A stretch of DNA of 64,000 nt from Acidobacteriota bacterium (GCA_016213785.1 JACQZQ010000056.1:62001-126000); one strand, 5' to 3'. Positions 27,737 to 36,678 are shown, counted from the stretch's first letter. Made by a program: numbers and translations. The notes: generated by a model not told the origin, from the letters alone.

Positions 27737-28147
27737 TTAATTTTGATTTATTAAGTAATCTTCTAAGATAATTAATGCAGCAAATTCATCAATACGTAAA
27801 CGCCGCTCAGATAAACTTAAGCCAGAGTTCCTCATTCTTTCTTCGGCTTGATAAGAAGTAAGTTTTTCATCCCAAGTTACTATTGGACAAGTAAGGATTT
27901 CTTTTAGATGAGAAACAAATTTCTCTACTCTTAAAGCAGCATCTCCAATAGTTCCATCTAATTTAATTGGTAATCCAACTACAATTTGGGAGACATTGAG
28001 TTCTTCAACATAATGTTTTATTTTAGAAAAGCTTTTTTCTTTAGGCACTCGCATTATAGTTATAAGTGGGCGAGCCGTCATTTTTAGTTCATCACTAATG
28101 GCTAGTCCTAAACGCTTTTCTCCATAATCAATTGCTAAGATTCGCAT
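27737..28147 (-). CDS. ruvX: RuvX/YqgF Holliday-junction-resolvase-like nuclease
   Basis: A 136-residue RNase H-fold protein. Visible: RILAIDYGEKRLGLAISD with the first catalytic Asp, VGLPIKLDGTIGD, TWDEKLTSYQAEERM and the C-terminal RIDEFAALIILEDYL. Family members take part in recombination or 16S rRNA processing. The ATG at 28147 has no Shine-Dalgarno, and a promoter placed only a few bases upstream suggests a leaderless or nearly leaderless mRNA. Confidence 0.92.
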   Translation of the reverse strand: MRILAIDYGEKRLGLAISDELKMTARPLITIMRVPKEKSFSKIKHYVEELNVSQIVVGLPIKLDGTIGDAALRVEKFVSHLKEILTCPIVTWDEKLTSYQAEERMRNSGLSLSERRLRIDEFAALIILEDYLINQN

Positions 28148-28448
28148 TGTTTTAAGAGTATATTAGTCAATAAAAATACCTGTCAAGCAAACATTCATTA
28201 GCCATATTTGCTTAAACGCTTGGCTTTAACGGTTAAAATTTTGTTATTTGACCTTTTGATTTCTTGCAGGCTTGCTAGTAAGTATTGTATCATCAAAAAA
28301 CACTCTACCAGCTTATTTTAACTTTTAATTATTTAATTGAACTAGGTTAAAACTAGACTTAAACATAAGCTTGATGGATATCGCAGTGGTTTTTTGATTT
28401 CTTAGGTTGCCTCAACCTTGATTAAATGTATCTTCTTGAGGGGGATGA
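28148..28448. other. divergent intergenic region, ruvX to S41 gene
   Basis: Besides the ruvX promoter, the region has a palindrome TTTAACGGTTAAA (28225-28237) and a small hairpin AGGTTG-CCT-CAACCT (28404-28418) 30 bases before the S41 start. No gene is seen. Confidence 0.45.
28157..28186 (-). promoter_or_regulatory. promoter of ruvX-mltG operon, leaderless mRNA likely
   Basis: On the minus strand TTGACA (28186-28181), an 18-base spacer and TATACT (28162-28157) predict transcription starting near 28150, about 3 bases before the ruvX ATG at 28147. No ribosome site precedes that ATG. Confidence 0.6.
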
Positions 28449-29777
28449 ATGTCGCTAAAAGGAAAACTAATTATTGTTGCTTTATCAACTGCAATAGCTT
28501 TTTATGCTGTTGTTGGTGGTTTTCTTTCTGTACATAAGGATGTGTTTGCTAAAGGAGATCCTTATGTTCAAATGCGTATATTTGGCGAAGTATTACGTCA
28601 TATTGTGCGCGATTATGTAGATGAACCAGATCTAGAAAAGGTTAAAGTAGGAGCCTTACGAGGCTTAGCAGAAGGGCTTGACCCTTATAGCGCTTATCTT
28701 AGCCCTGAACAAGCAAAAAAATATAATTCTTCTCGCAGTGAACTAGCTACAACAGGAATGATTCTTTCTAGATATTCTGGTTATATTTACGTGCTTGCAG
28801 TAGTAAAAGACTCTCCAGCAGAAAAAGTTGGGCTTCGAGCAGGTGATATTATTGAATATATTGATACTTTACCAACAAGAGATATTAGCTTGTATGATGC
28901 AGAAGAGTTACTTTCTGGACAAACTGGTTCAGAAATTGAAATAAAAGTTTTTCGTCGAGGTCGTCCCTATAAAACTAAAATTAAACGTGCCGTTGTTTCC
29001 CAACCTGCTATTGAAATTTCTACAATTGAGACAGGAATTGGTTACTTAAAAATAACCTCTTTAGCAGACGGTAAAGCCGAAGAAGTGAAAAAACAATTAG
29101 CAGATTTACAGAAAAAAGGCGTACAAAAACTAATTTTAGATTTACGTGGCGCTGCTAATGGTTCTTTAGAAACAGGTGTTGAGATTGCTAATTTATTTGT
29201 AAAATCAGGTACTTTAGCCAAATCTCTTGGTCATAAAAATATTGTTGAGAAAACCTTTGAAGCAGATCCAAGCAAAGCTATTTTTACTGGACAATTGGCT
29301 TTAGTTATTGATCGTAGCACAGCAAGCGCTGGTGAAGTTATTGCTGCTGCTATTCTTAATAATAAACGTGGTGAATTAGTAGGAGAGAAAACCTTTGGCG
29401 CAGGCTCAGTTCAAAAACTTTTTGAGCTTAAAGGCGGCTCTGCTATGTTAATTACCACTAGTAAATATGCTGATTCTACTGGTGTTCCTTTTATGAGAGA
29501 AAACTCAGGTATTACTCCAAGTGTTGAAGTAAAAAATGCTAATGTTGTTGCTAATGATGATAGCTTGCCAGAAGATAATGACCAACAAAATGACCAAGTA
29601 AAAACAGAAGATCCTCAACTACCTATAGAAGCAGCGGGTGAGGATTTACAGTTAAAGAAAGCTATTGAAGTTTTAAAAGGCAACCAAGCTGAAAAGCGAA
29701 GTGCTCAAGTTGATCAACCTAATAAACAAACAGAAGAAAAGCCAGCAAAAAGTAAATCTGCTGGTGCTGGTTTCTAA
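28449..29777 (+). CDS. S41 (C-terminal processing) peptidase homologue lacking catalytic Lys
   Basis: A 442-residue protein with an N-terminal membrane helix or signal (~5-28), a pre-PDZ region (LRGLAEGLDPYSAYLSP), a PDZ domain (~100-180) and an S41 catalytic domain. The nucleophile is present (STASAGE, S293), but the lysine 25 residues later, normally in a TFGKG motif, is alanine (TFGAGSVQ, A318). S41 proteases use a Ser-Lys dyad, so this one may be inactive or use another base. A Gln/Lys/Pro-rich tail follows. GAGGGGG lies before the ATG, and a strong terminator lies after it. Confidence 0.88.
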   Translation: MSLKGKLIIVALSTAIAFYAVVGGFLSVHKDVFAKGDPYVQMRIFGEVLRHIVRDYVDEPDLEKVKVGALRGLAEGLDPYSAYLSPEQAKKYNSSRSELATTGMILSRYSGYIYVLAVVKDSPAEKVGLRAGDIIEYIDTLPTRDISLYDAEELLSGQTGSEIEIKVFRRGRPYKTKIKRAVVSQPAIEISTIETGIGYLKITSLADGKAEEVKKQLADLQKKGVQKLILDLRGAANGSLETGVEIANLFVKSGTLAKSLGHKNIVEKTFEADPSKAIFTGQLALVIDRSTASAGEVIAAAILNNKRGELVGEKTFGAGSVQKLFELKGGSAMLITTSKYADSTGVPFMRENSGITPSVEVKNANVVANDDSLPEDNDQQNDQVKTEDPQLPIEAAGEDLQLKKAIEVLKGNQAEKRSAQVDQPNKQTEEKPAKSKSAGAGF

Positions 29778-29804
29778 AAAGATAAACTTTTTATTATAAA
29801 AAAT

Positions 29805-29826
29805 AAGGGCAGAAATTTCTGCCCTT
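29805..29826 (+). terminator. strong terminator after S41 gene
   Basis: AAGGGCAGAAA (29805-29815) and TTTCTGCCCTT (29816-29826) form a perfect palindrome, followed by GTTTTTTTT. Confidence 0.88.
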
Positions 29827-29862
29827 GTTTTTTTTAAGCTAGATTTCAAATAGGTGTTATTT

Positions 29863-30894
29863 TTAGGTCAGTTGTAAGCAAGAAATTTGGTTAGTTTCTA
29901 AAAGCTTGATTAAAGCTGAGTAAAAATAGAAATGTGACCGAGGTGATTTATCCCTAAGTTCTAAAGTGTCACATTGTTTTTCTTTAAGCATTCTCCAGAT
30001 AGTTTTAGCCACAGAATAATTAGCATCTATTTCATTCCAATTTAATTCATTGGTTAAAGTGAAAAATATGTCTTTATCACCAATCTGGTTTTTCATTTCT
30101 ACAAGCTCATCTTGAAGTCTTACCGCTTCCATAAGTAAATTCATTGTAGGAAAATTAATTTCAAACATTGGGTCGCCTATTTCTTGAATTGGGGCTGACT
30201 TAAAATCAAAAGAGCCATTTTGTGGAGGTGGTTGAAAAAGCTGCAAAAATGCTTCTAGTCCAAAGAGTTCCCCTAAAAAAGCACTCCGAACTTCTCCATG
30301 TTCAAAGTTAATTTCTGAAATAGGTAATTGTTGCTCGTTAGTTATTACTAAAGTTCCAGTTAATTTAGAAGCAATAATAGTTTGAACTACTGTAGGTAAA
30401 TCAAAAAACTGTAAATTCCCTTGTAAATTGCGTTTAGCTATACGCTGATCTTTTACTCTAGATTGTAGTCTATAAGCAAAAACCATCATAAGCGCTTTAG
30501 TAAAACCTGGAAAGTCATCCAATAAGCGTAAAAACTCTGGTTTAGAAATATAAAAAATTTCTCCGCCTTCAGGCATACGAGCCATAGAGCCATGATGACT
30601 TCCAGTAAGTAGAGTCATCTCTCCCATTGAATCTGATGTACCTAAATAAGCTACAGGTCGCATTTCATCAGGATTTTCTGCTGAAGGACGGCATATTTCA
30701 ACTAACCCTTTTTTGACTATATAAAAATTACTAACAGGCTGACCAATTTCAAAAAGCTTAGCCCCAGGTTCAAATCTAACTATCTCTCCGCGACTAAAAA
30801 TCAGTTGGGTTAATTCAAAATCTAAATTAAGAAATACATCTGATTCTCTAATAAATTCTAACTCTTCATATAAAGCATTTGTAGTAACATCCAT
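29863..30894 (-). CDS. cyclic-nucleotide-binding plus DUF4388 regulatory protein
   Basis: A 343-residue protein. Residues ~15-135 form a CRP-like cNMP-binding beta-roll (FEPGAKLFEIGQPVSNFYIV; MGEMTLLTGSHHGSMARM). Residues ~150-235 match DUF4388/PATAN (LQGNLQFFDLPTVVQTI, KLTGTLVI, INFEHGEVRSAFLGE). There is no DNA-binding helix-turn-helix, so it probably relays a ligand or redox signal by protein contact. The C-terminal ~100 residues are helical. It is divergent from the acyl-CoA ligase gene. Confidence 0.8.
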   Translation of the reverse strand: MDVTTNALYEELEFIRESDVFLNLDFELTQLIFSRGEIVRFEPGAKLFEIGQPVSNFYIVKKGLVEICRPSAENPDEMRPVAYLGTSDSMGEMTLLTGSHHGSMARMPEGGEIFYISKPEFLRLLDDFPGFTKALMMVFAYRLQSRVKDQRIAKRNLQGNLQFFDLPTVVQTIIASKLTGTLVITNEQQLPISEINFEHGEVRSAFLGELFGLEAFLQLFQPPPQNGSFDFKSAPIQEIGDPMFEINFPTMNLLMEAVRLQDELVEMKNQIGDKDIFFTLTNELNWNEIDANYSVAKTIWRMLKEKQCDTLELRDKSPRSHFYFYSALIKLLETNQISCLQLT

Positions 30895-30954
30895 AAATAT
30901 AGTACCTAGGTTGTTTTAATTAGATAAACTTTTATTCTTAGAAGATTTATCACT

Positions 30955-32991
30955 GTGCCATTTAACAAATCTATTGTCAACACTCTTAATTCTGCGATAG
31001 CCTTAATAGCATTTTTTATCCCATTATTAAGTATTTTAAATAGTAAATTAAATCAATTAACTTTTATGACAAAAACATCTACTTCTAATAACTCTCTAAG
31101 TTCTACAAACGCTAAAAAAAGTCAGAAAAAAATAAAGCCAGTTAGGACAAAAAACTTAGTGCCAAAAGCCTTAGAATTAATTCCTTCAATTCTTTTACAA
31201 AGAGCTAAGAAACACCCTGAAAAAATCGCCTTAAAAGTAAAGAAATTCGCACGTTATAAAGATATTACTTGGCAAGAATATGGCAGAAAAGTTAGTGAAA
31301 TAGTAGTTGGACTCTTAGCCTTAGGTTTAGAAAAAGGTGAAAGAGTTGCTATTCTTTCTACTAATTCTCCTGAATTTGCTTACTTTGATCTAGCTATATT
31401 AATTTCTGGAGCAATCACTGTAGCAATTTATCCAAATACTACCCCAAAAGCTATTGCTTATATTCTAAATCACTCAGAAGCCCGCTTTCTTATTGTTGAT
31501 ACAAAAGAACGATTTTCTAGAGTTTGCGAGGTTATTGATGATTTGGAATATTTGGAAAAAATTATTTTAATAGAGTCAGATAATAAAATTAAATCGCCTA
31601 AAAAAAGTATTAAGTTGCAAAGTTTTATGGGCATTATAGGTCAACAAGGGCTGGAGATGGATGAGAGTATAATAGAGGATTCTATTTCTAAGCTTAAATT
31701 AGATGATACCGCAATTATTATTTATACCTCTGGCACAACAGGACATCCAAAAGGTGCAATGCTTACACATCGCAATATAAGCTTTATTTGTAGCACAATG
31801 AATAATGTTGCTACAGATATTAAAGAACATGAGACTTTTATTTCATTTCTACCTTTAGCACATGCTTTAGAGCGAATAGGTTGTTTATATTTTTCTATTT
31901 ATAACGGCGGGACAATAGGTTTTGCTGAAAAACTAGAAACCGTTGCAAAAGATATTCTAGATATTCGTCCTACAATTCTTTATGGTGTCCCTCGTTTTTT
32001 TGAAAAAATTTATAACTCCGTTATGGCATCAGTTGAAGGAGGGAATTGGATAAAGCGAAGGGTTTTTCGTTGGGCTGTTGGTGTTGGTCGCCAAGTTGGG
32101 AAACGAAAAATGAAAGCTCATCCAATCAGTTTAGTTTTAGAATTAAAATACTGGATGGCTGAGAAACTAGTATTTCAAAAATTAAAAGATCTTTTAGGTG
32201 GAAAAATAAAATTTATTGTCTCTGGTGGTGCACCTCTAGCACCTGCAATATCAGAGTTTTTCTATAACATTGGACTCCCAATAATGGAAGCTTATGGAGC
32301 AACAGAAACTTCTGCCCCTGCTACAATAACTCGCCCAGAAAGTCTTCGTATTGGCACAGTCGGCACTCCTATTCCAGATGTAGAGGTGAAAATTGCTGAA
32401 GATGGAGAAATTTTAATTCGTGGAGAAGGTGTTTGTAAGGGCTATTATAAAGACTTAGAGACTACTCAAAATACATTTATTGATGGTTGGTATTATTCAG
32501 GCGATATCGGCCATTTTGATGATGAAGGTAATTTAATTATTACTGATCGCAAAAAAGATATTATTGTTACCTCATCAGGGAAAAATATCCCTCCTCAAAA
32601 TATAGAAAATGTATTAAAAACCTCTACCTATATTAATCAAGTTATGGTCTATGGGGATAAACGTAAGTACCTAACAGCTTTAATTACAGTTAATACTGAA
32701 GCCATTCAAGCATTTGCTTCTAAAGAGGGAATTCCTAACAAAGATATAAAGGATCTAGTTCTTGATCGCAGAGTTTATCATCTTATTGAACAAGAAATTA
32801 CAAATAAAAACCGAGAATTAGCAAGTTATGAGAGAATCAAAAAATTTAAGATTCTTTCAGAAGATTTTTCTGTTGAAACCGGAGAATTAACCCCAACATT
32901 AAAGGTAAAACGTAAAGTTGTAGAAGAAAAATATAAAGATTTACTTGATAGTATGTATGAAAGAGATTTTGCTGATAGGCTAGGAGAGTAA
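30955..32991 (+). CDS. long-chain acyl-CoA ligase (AMP-forming)
   Basis: A 678-residue ANL-superfamily enzyme expected to adenylate a fatty acid and form acyl-CoA. Core motifs: P-loop IIYTSGTTGHPKGAML, the GAPLAPAISEF and EAYGATETSAPAT segments, YYSGDIGHFDDEGNLIITDR, and the C-terminal lysine region GELTPTLKVKRK. The N-terminus from GTG 30955 includes a hydrophobic stretch (residues ~14-28) that may be a membrane anchor; an alternative ATG at 31066 lacks a ribosome site. Likely role: fatty acid activation at the membrane. Confidence 0.9.
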   Translation: MPFNKSIVNTLNSAIALIAFFIPLLSILNSKLNQLTFMTKTSTSNNSLSSTNAKKSQKKIKPVRTKNLVPKALELIPSILLQRAKKHPEKIALKVKKFARYKDITWQEYGRKVSEIVVGLLALGLEKGERVAILSTNSPEFAYFDLAILISGAITVAIYPNTTPKAIAYILNHSEARFLIVDTKERFSRVCEVIDDLEYLEKIILIESDNKIKSPKKSIKLQSFMGIIGQQGLEMDESIIEDSISKLKLDDTAIIIYTSGTTGHPKGAMLTHRNISFICSTMNNVATDIKEHETFISFLPLAHALERIGCLYFSIYNGGTIGFAEKLETVAKDILDIRPTILYGVPRFFEKIYNSVMASVEGGNWIKRRVFRWAVGVGRQVGKRKMKAHPISLVLELKYWMAEKLVFQKLKDLLGGKIKFIVSGGAPLAPAISEFFYNIGLPIMEAYGATETSAPATITRPESLRIGTVGTPIPDVEVKIAEDGEILIRGEGVCKGYYKDLETTQNTFIDGWYYSGDIGHFDDEGNLIITDRKKDIIVTSSGKNIPPQNIENVLKTSTYINQVMVYGDKRKYLTALITVNTEAIQAFASKEGIPNKDIKDLVLDRRVYHLIEQEITNKNRELASYERIKKFKILSEDFSVETGELTPTLKVKRKVVEEKYKDLLDSMYERDFADRLGE

Positions 32992-33308
32992 TATTTTTGC
33001 GGAATAATGGATTGACTCAACTACCCTAGTTGCATAGACTAAGCAGCGTCATCTTTCTTTACTACTAAATAATCCTAAGCAACAAATCTAAATAGAAAAA
33101 TATCTATTTTATAAGCTTAGTGTTTGCTGATATTTGCGGTTGTTTGAGAAGATAAAAAATTTTCCGCATAAAATTTTTTTATTAAGCAATCCGATTTTAA
33201 ATCTCTCGCGTAGTAATAGATAGAAAATCAAATCTTGCTAATCTAATCCAAAACAAATTTAGCATATGCCCGATGGCCGTAGGCCAGGGTTAAAGTTAAG
33301 GAGGAATA
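32992..33308. other. intergenic region and 5' leader of ferritin-like gene
   Basis: No gene is seen. A small hairpin CAACTA/TAGTTG lies at 33018-33032. At 33269-33289, a GC-rich element has TGGCC-GTA-GGCCA inside CCC/GGG arms, about 20 bases before the ferritin-like ATG and next to its AAGGAGG (33298-33304). Confidence 0.5.
33269..33289 (+). promoter_or_regulatory. GC-rich leader hairpin before ferritin-like gene
   Basis: TGGCC (33274-33278) and GGCCA (33282-33286) pair around GTA, extended by CCC (33269-33271) and GGG (33287-33289) across a two-base bulge. It is unusually GC-rich for this window and could stabilise or regulate the mRNA. Confidence 0.45.
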
Positions 33309-33875
33309 ATGTCCGCTAACAAATTTTTTGAATCTTTAGATATTACATCTCGTCGTAACTTCTTGAAATTAGCCGCTATGGCTGGTGTTTCCAGTTCTGT
33401 ACTCTTTGCTCCTACTAGCTCTTTTGCCTACGGTAAAGCTACAGATACTTTAAACGTTGCTCTTAACCTTGAATTTGAAGCCATTTCTGCTTATAGCGCA
33501 GGCGCTGCTCTTCTTTCTGGTGATGTTCTTGAATTAGCCAAAAAATTCTTAGGCAACCACCAAGAACACAGAGATGCTTTGATTGCTACCATTAACAAAT
33601 TAGGTGGCAAACCAATTTCAGAGCCAAAATTTGACGCAGGCAAAACACTTGCCAAAACCAGTGTTAAAGAATTAAAAGACGCTGGCAATGTTCTTAATTT
33701 AGCTGCTGAATTAGAGCGTCAAGCTACCAAAGCTTACTTAGGCGTAATTCCACAATTAGAAAAATTAGAAATCGCCCAAGCTGCTGCTAGGATTGCTGCT
33801 GATGAAGCTACTCACACAGCTATTTTAGAAACTGCTCTTAAGACCTACAAAGGCGCTTCTTTCTTAAAAGGCTAG
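33309..33875 (+). CDS. Tat-exported ferritin-like domain protein
   Basis: A 188-residue protein with a twin-arginine signal (SRRNFLKLAAMAGVSSSV..., cleavage near SSFA) and a four-helix ferritin-like domain. Candidate diiron ligands are all present: E in NLEFEAI, E/H in NHQEHRD, E in AELERQATKA and E/H in ADEATHTA. The family is often called ferritin-like or DUF4439-like; roles include oxidative-stress or metal handling in the periplasm. Codons are less AT-rich than in neighbours and the ribosome site is strong, which suggests high expression. A strong terminator follows. Confidence 0.88.
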   Translation: MSANKFFESLDITSRRNFLKLAAMAGVSSSVLFAPTSSFAYGKATDTLNVALNLEFEAISAYSAGAALLSGDVLELAKKFLGNHQEHRDALIATINKLGGKPISEPKFDAGKTLAKTSVKELKDAGNVLNLAAELERQATKAYLGVIPQLEKLEIAQAAARIAADEATHTAILETALKTYKGASFLKG

Positions 33876-33902
33876 TTTTTACGAACGAGTTTTGTAAGTT
33901 AA

Positions 33903-33935
33903 AAAAAGCACTAAAGTTTAACTTTAGTGCTTTTT
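33903..33935. terminator. strong terminator after ferritin-like gene
   Basis: AAAGCACTAAAG (33905-33916) and CTTTAGTGCTTT (33922-33933) form a perfect 12-bp stem flanked by A and T runs; it can work on both strands between convergent genes. Confidence 0.88.
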
Positions 33936-33964
33936 GTTTTATAACTTAAAAAGTTTAGAAGCTT

Positions 33965-34010
33965 GTAGTCTATTAATTTATTTATAAGTAGTCTATTAAT
34001 TTATTTATAA
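33965..34010. repeat. perfect 23-bp tandem duplication over a stop codon
   Basis: The 23 bases at 33965-33987 are repeated exactly at 33988-34010 (each starts GTAGTCTATTAA). The second copy overlaps the stop codon of the minus-strand double ferritin-like gene. A recent slippage duplication is likely. Confidence 0.9.
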
Positions 34011-35177
34011 ATAGCTTACTTCTTTATACCTATCTAATGTTGCATCCCAAATACTATTCATCTGCCCAGCTGTAGCTGATATATAAGCAAAAGTGTAGAG
34101 ATAAGATCTTACGCTTAAGTTCTCTACATTAGACATAATAACTCTGCAAATTTGTTCTTCTATTTTATCTAATAAAATCATTAAGTCTTTTTCGCTTGAT
34201 ATGCTATTGACTCCTAAGCCTTTAGCAATTGTTGCTAGATCATAATTTCTATTCTTTAACTCTAATTTGATCCCTAAACTTTGTAATTTAGAAATATTTT
34301 CTTTATGTATCTCTCGAAATTTAGCAGCTGTTTTCCATCCATTAGCGGCTAATAATTTAGTAGCAATAACAGCCTCATAAACAAAAAGAGCGCGATTTTC
34401 TAAACTAAAAAGCATGTTAATAGTCTTAATATCTTTGTTAGAAGGTTTATTATTAGGCTTAGAAAAATTAAATATGTCCTTAGGATATTTTATAAATTCT
34501 TGTCCTGCTAAAGTATAAAGCATTGCACTATGTCTACCTGCCATAGACATTATTGCTGTAGTAAGCTTAAGAGCTTCTTTACTATTAAGATATAAAATAG
34601 AGCTATTATAAATATTTATTCCATATTCTTCAATTTTAGCAGTTAATGTTAATATGTCTTTTTCTGTAGTAAGAGTGTTAAGACCAAAGAATTTATATAC
34701 TGCCTCTAAATCATAATTATTATTTATTTTAACAGGCTTTCCTCCTAACTTTTTGATTGAATTTATTAGCATTTCTTTGTAATCTTGATGTCTTTTTAGG
34801 TGAGTACTAATGATTTTTGAGACAGGATCAGACATTAATTCAGTATTAGTACAATTAGTGTAAAGGACTATAGTTAAATACTCGTATTGTAGTAAAGAGT
34901 TTAGTAAAGAAATATCAGTGGCCTTACTGGTTTTCTCTATTTTAGGTTTTGTTATTACATTAGGAGATACAACTTCAAAATTAACACTAGAGTCACTATT
35001 AGATATGTTAGTTTTATTTTCTTTATTGGAGCTATGTTCTTGGCTTAAAAAGTAGGTGTTATTAAATTTTTCTAAGGCTTTAACTTCTATTACATATCTT
35101 GATTGACTAAACTGATCAGTAGGTAAGTTTGGCATCAAAACAGTTAAGGAAGTTAAAAAACAAAGTGTTGCTTTCAT
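34005..35177 (-). CDS. secreted tandem ferritin-like protein with degenerate metal sites
   Basis: A 390-residue protein with a signal peptide and two copies of a ferritin-like bundle (residues ~95-245 and ~250-385), each containing the family turn KLGGKPVKINNNYDL or LGIKLELKNRNYDL. Compared with the Tat-exported neighbour, first-helix and third-helix Glu are kept in both copies. The helix-2 E-x-x-H site reads HQDYKE in copy 1 and HKENIS in copy 2, and the helix-4 E-x-x-H is AGRH in copy 1 and lost in copy 2. It is convergent with the intact homologue, so gene duplication, fusion and loss of diiron centres is a likely history. The role may be structural or in binding a partner. Confidence 0.7.
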   Translation of the reverse strand: MKATLCFLTSLTVLMPNLPTDQFSQSRYVIEVKALEKFNNTYFLSQEHSSNKENKTNISNSDSSVNFEVVSPNVITKPKIEKTSKATDISLLNSLLQYEYLTIVLYTNCTNTELMSDPVSKIISTHLKRHQDYKEMLINSIKKLGGKPVKINNNYDLEAVYKFFGLNTLTTEKDILTLTAKIEEYGINIYNSSILYLNSKEALKLTTAIMSMAGRHSAMLYTLAGQEFIKYPKDIFNFSKPNNKPSNKDIKTINMLFSLENRALFVYEAVIATKLLAANGWKTAAKFREIHKENISKLQSLGIKLELKNRNYDLATIAKGLGVNSISSEKDLMILLDKIEEQICRVIMSNVENLSVRSYLYTFAYISATAGQMNSIWDATLDRYKEVSYL

Positions 35178-35443
35178 TTGTCGCCCTCAGCACTTAATAC
35201 ATTGCTATTATATAAAGAAAATAAACGATTAAAATCAGTTTATCTCGATAGATTTATCCTGTCAACTACTAGGTTAATAATATTTAACACATAGATTTTG
35301 CAACAGTTATAAACTATAGTTTTTAATAGAAAGTATTAATATTTTTAACCTTAGTTTTTTAATTGCAGAGAAAATTTTTTGATATTTTTCTAAATACTTA
35401 GTTAAATATTTTCTTAGAACTTATTGATTACTTAATAAAAGTT

Positions 35444-36352
35444 ATGAGCATATTTGATGGTAAAAACAGACCTCTTATTGAATCTAAAATTTATTTACCA
35501 AGATTAGAGACAAAAGTAAAAACTATATTTGAATATTTAGTAATTAGATTTCCTTACTTAGAAAAAAATACTTTAGCTAAGCGAGTAGAGCAGGGCAAAA
35601 TATTTTTTTCTGATAAAACACCTATATTGCTCTCAAGCGCCTATCAAGAGGGGATAACGCTTTTTTATTATAGAGAAAACGATCAAGAAGTAGAAATACC
35701 TTTTAAGGAAAATATCATTTTTGAAAATAAGGAAATAATAGTAGTAGATAAACCACACTTTATTCCTGTTACTCCATCAGGAAAATATACATATGAGAGT
35801 TTACTTTTTAGGTTAGTGAAAAAATATGAAAATAAAGATTTAACCCCAGTACATAGACTAGATAAAGACACAGCAGGGTTAGTTATTTTCTCTAAAAACC
35901 CTAAAACACGCTATCTTTATCATAATTTATTTCAAAATAGAGAGATAAGTAAAATTTATTATGCTGTTTGTAATATTAAGAACAAAATAGAAAGAACTCT
36001 ATGGACTGTAGAAAATAGGATAGTTAAGGGTGAGCCTTGGTATAAAATGAAGATAGAAGATGGTCAAATTAATTCTAGTACTTATGTTAAATTACTTTAT
36101 ATTAAAGAAAATAAAGGGCTTTTTCTTTTAGAGCCTAAAACTGGAAAAAAACATCAATTAAGGCTACATCTTTCTAGTTTAGGTTTTAATATAGTTAATG
36201 ATCCTTTATACCCAGAAGTACTTAATATAGAAGATTATGCTTTTCCAATGCAATTATTAGCAGCAAAGTTATCTTTTCAAGACCCAGTAACAAAAGAGCC
36301 TTTTAGCTTTTTCTCCCAACAAAGCTTAGATCTCCCTATTCTTAAACCCTAA
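35444..36352 (+). CDS. RluA-family pseudouridine synthase
   Basis: A 302-residue RNA-modifying enzyme. The catalytic aspartate is in PVHRLDKDTAGLVIFSKN (family HRLDxxTxG). Other landmarks are IIVVDKPHFIPVTPSG, ISKIYYAVC and the C-terminal GKKHQLRLHLSSLGFNI. The N-terminal ~80 residues are S4-like (LAKRVEQGKIFFSD). It isomerises uridines in rRNA or tRNA; the target site cannot be told. It starts at ATG 35444 with only a weak ribosome site. Confidence 0.88.
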   Translation: MSIFDGKNRPLIESKIYLPRLETKVKTIFEYLVIRFPYLEKNTLAKRVEQGKIFFSDKTPILLSSAYQEGITLFYYRENDQEVEIPFKENIIFENKEIIVVDKPHFIPVTPSGKYTYESLLFRLVKKYENKDLTPVHRLDKDTAGLVIFSKNPKTRYLYHNLFQNREISKIYYAVCNIKNKIERTLWTVENRIVKGEPWYKMKIEDGQINSSTYVKLLYIKENKGLFLLEPKTGKKHQLRLHLSSLGFNIVNDPLYPEVLNIEDYAFPMQLLAAKLSFQDPVTKEPFSFFSQQSLDLPILKP

Positions 36353-36374
36353 ATAAGATAAAATTAGACTAACT

Positions 36375-36406
36375 TATACTATGATAGTAATATACTATGA
36401 TGGTAA
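36375..36406 (+). promoter_or_regulatory. tandem palindromes, candidate upstream activator sites
   Basis: A 16-bp direct repeat (36375-36390, 36391-36406; one mismatch), each unit containing the palindrome TACTAT-G-ATAGTA or a near copy. It lies about 200 bases before the sigma-54 promoter, a typical enhancer distance. Confidence 0.5.
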
Positions 36407-36604
36407 TCAATTAAGGTGTAAATTTTTTATATATGTATATCTATGGTGTAAATAAAATTGACATCTTAAATCACCTTAAATAAATTATTATTGAGTATTA
36501 ATGTACCAGTTATAAAATACCTACTTAAATAAAACCAAACCTATCTTAATGATTATTAAAGACCTAAGAGAATTTGTATAAAATTTTTATTAAATATATG
36601 TTTG

Positions 36605-36620
36605 TGGCACCCTAATTGCT
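36605..36620 (+). promoter_or_regulatory. sigma-54 (-24/-12) promoter of CxxC operon
   Basis: TGGCACCCTAATTGCT matches TGGCAC-N5-TTGCW with the correct spacing. The start is predicted near 36631, about 105 bases before the ATG at 36736. Confidence 0.75.
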
Positions 36621-36678
36621 AAGGTTCTAAAATAGTAAAATCAACAAATAATTGAAAACTTTTCTGCAAGACTTTTTT

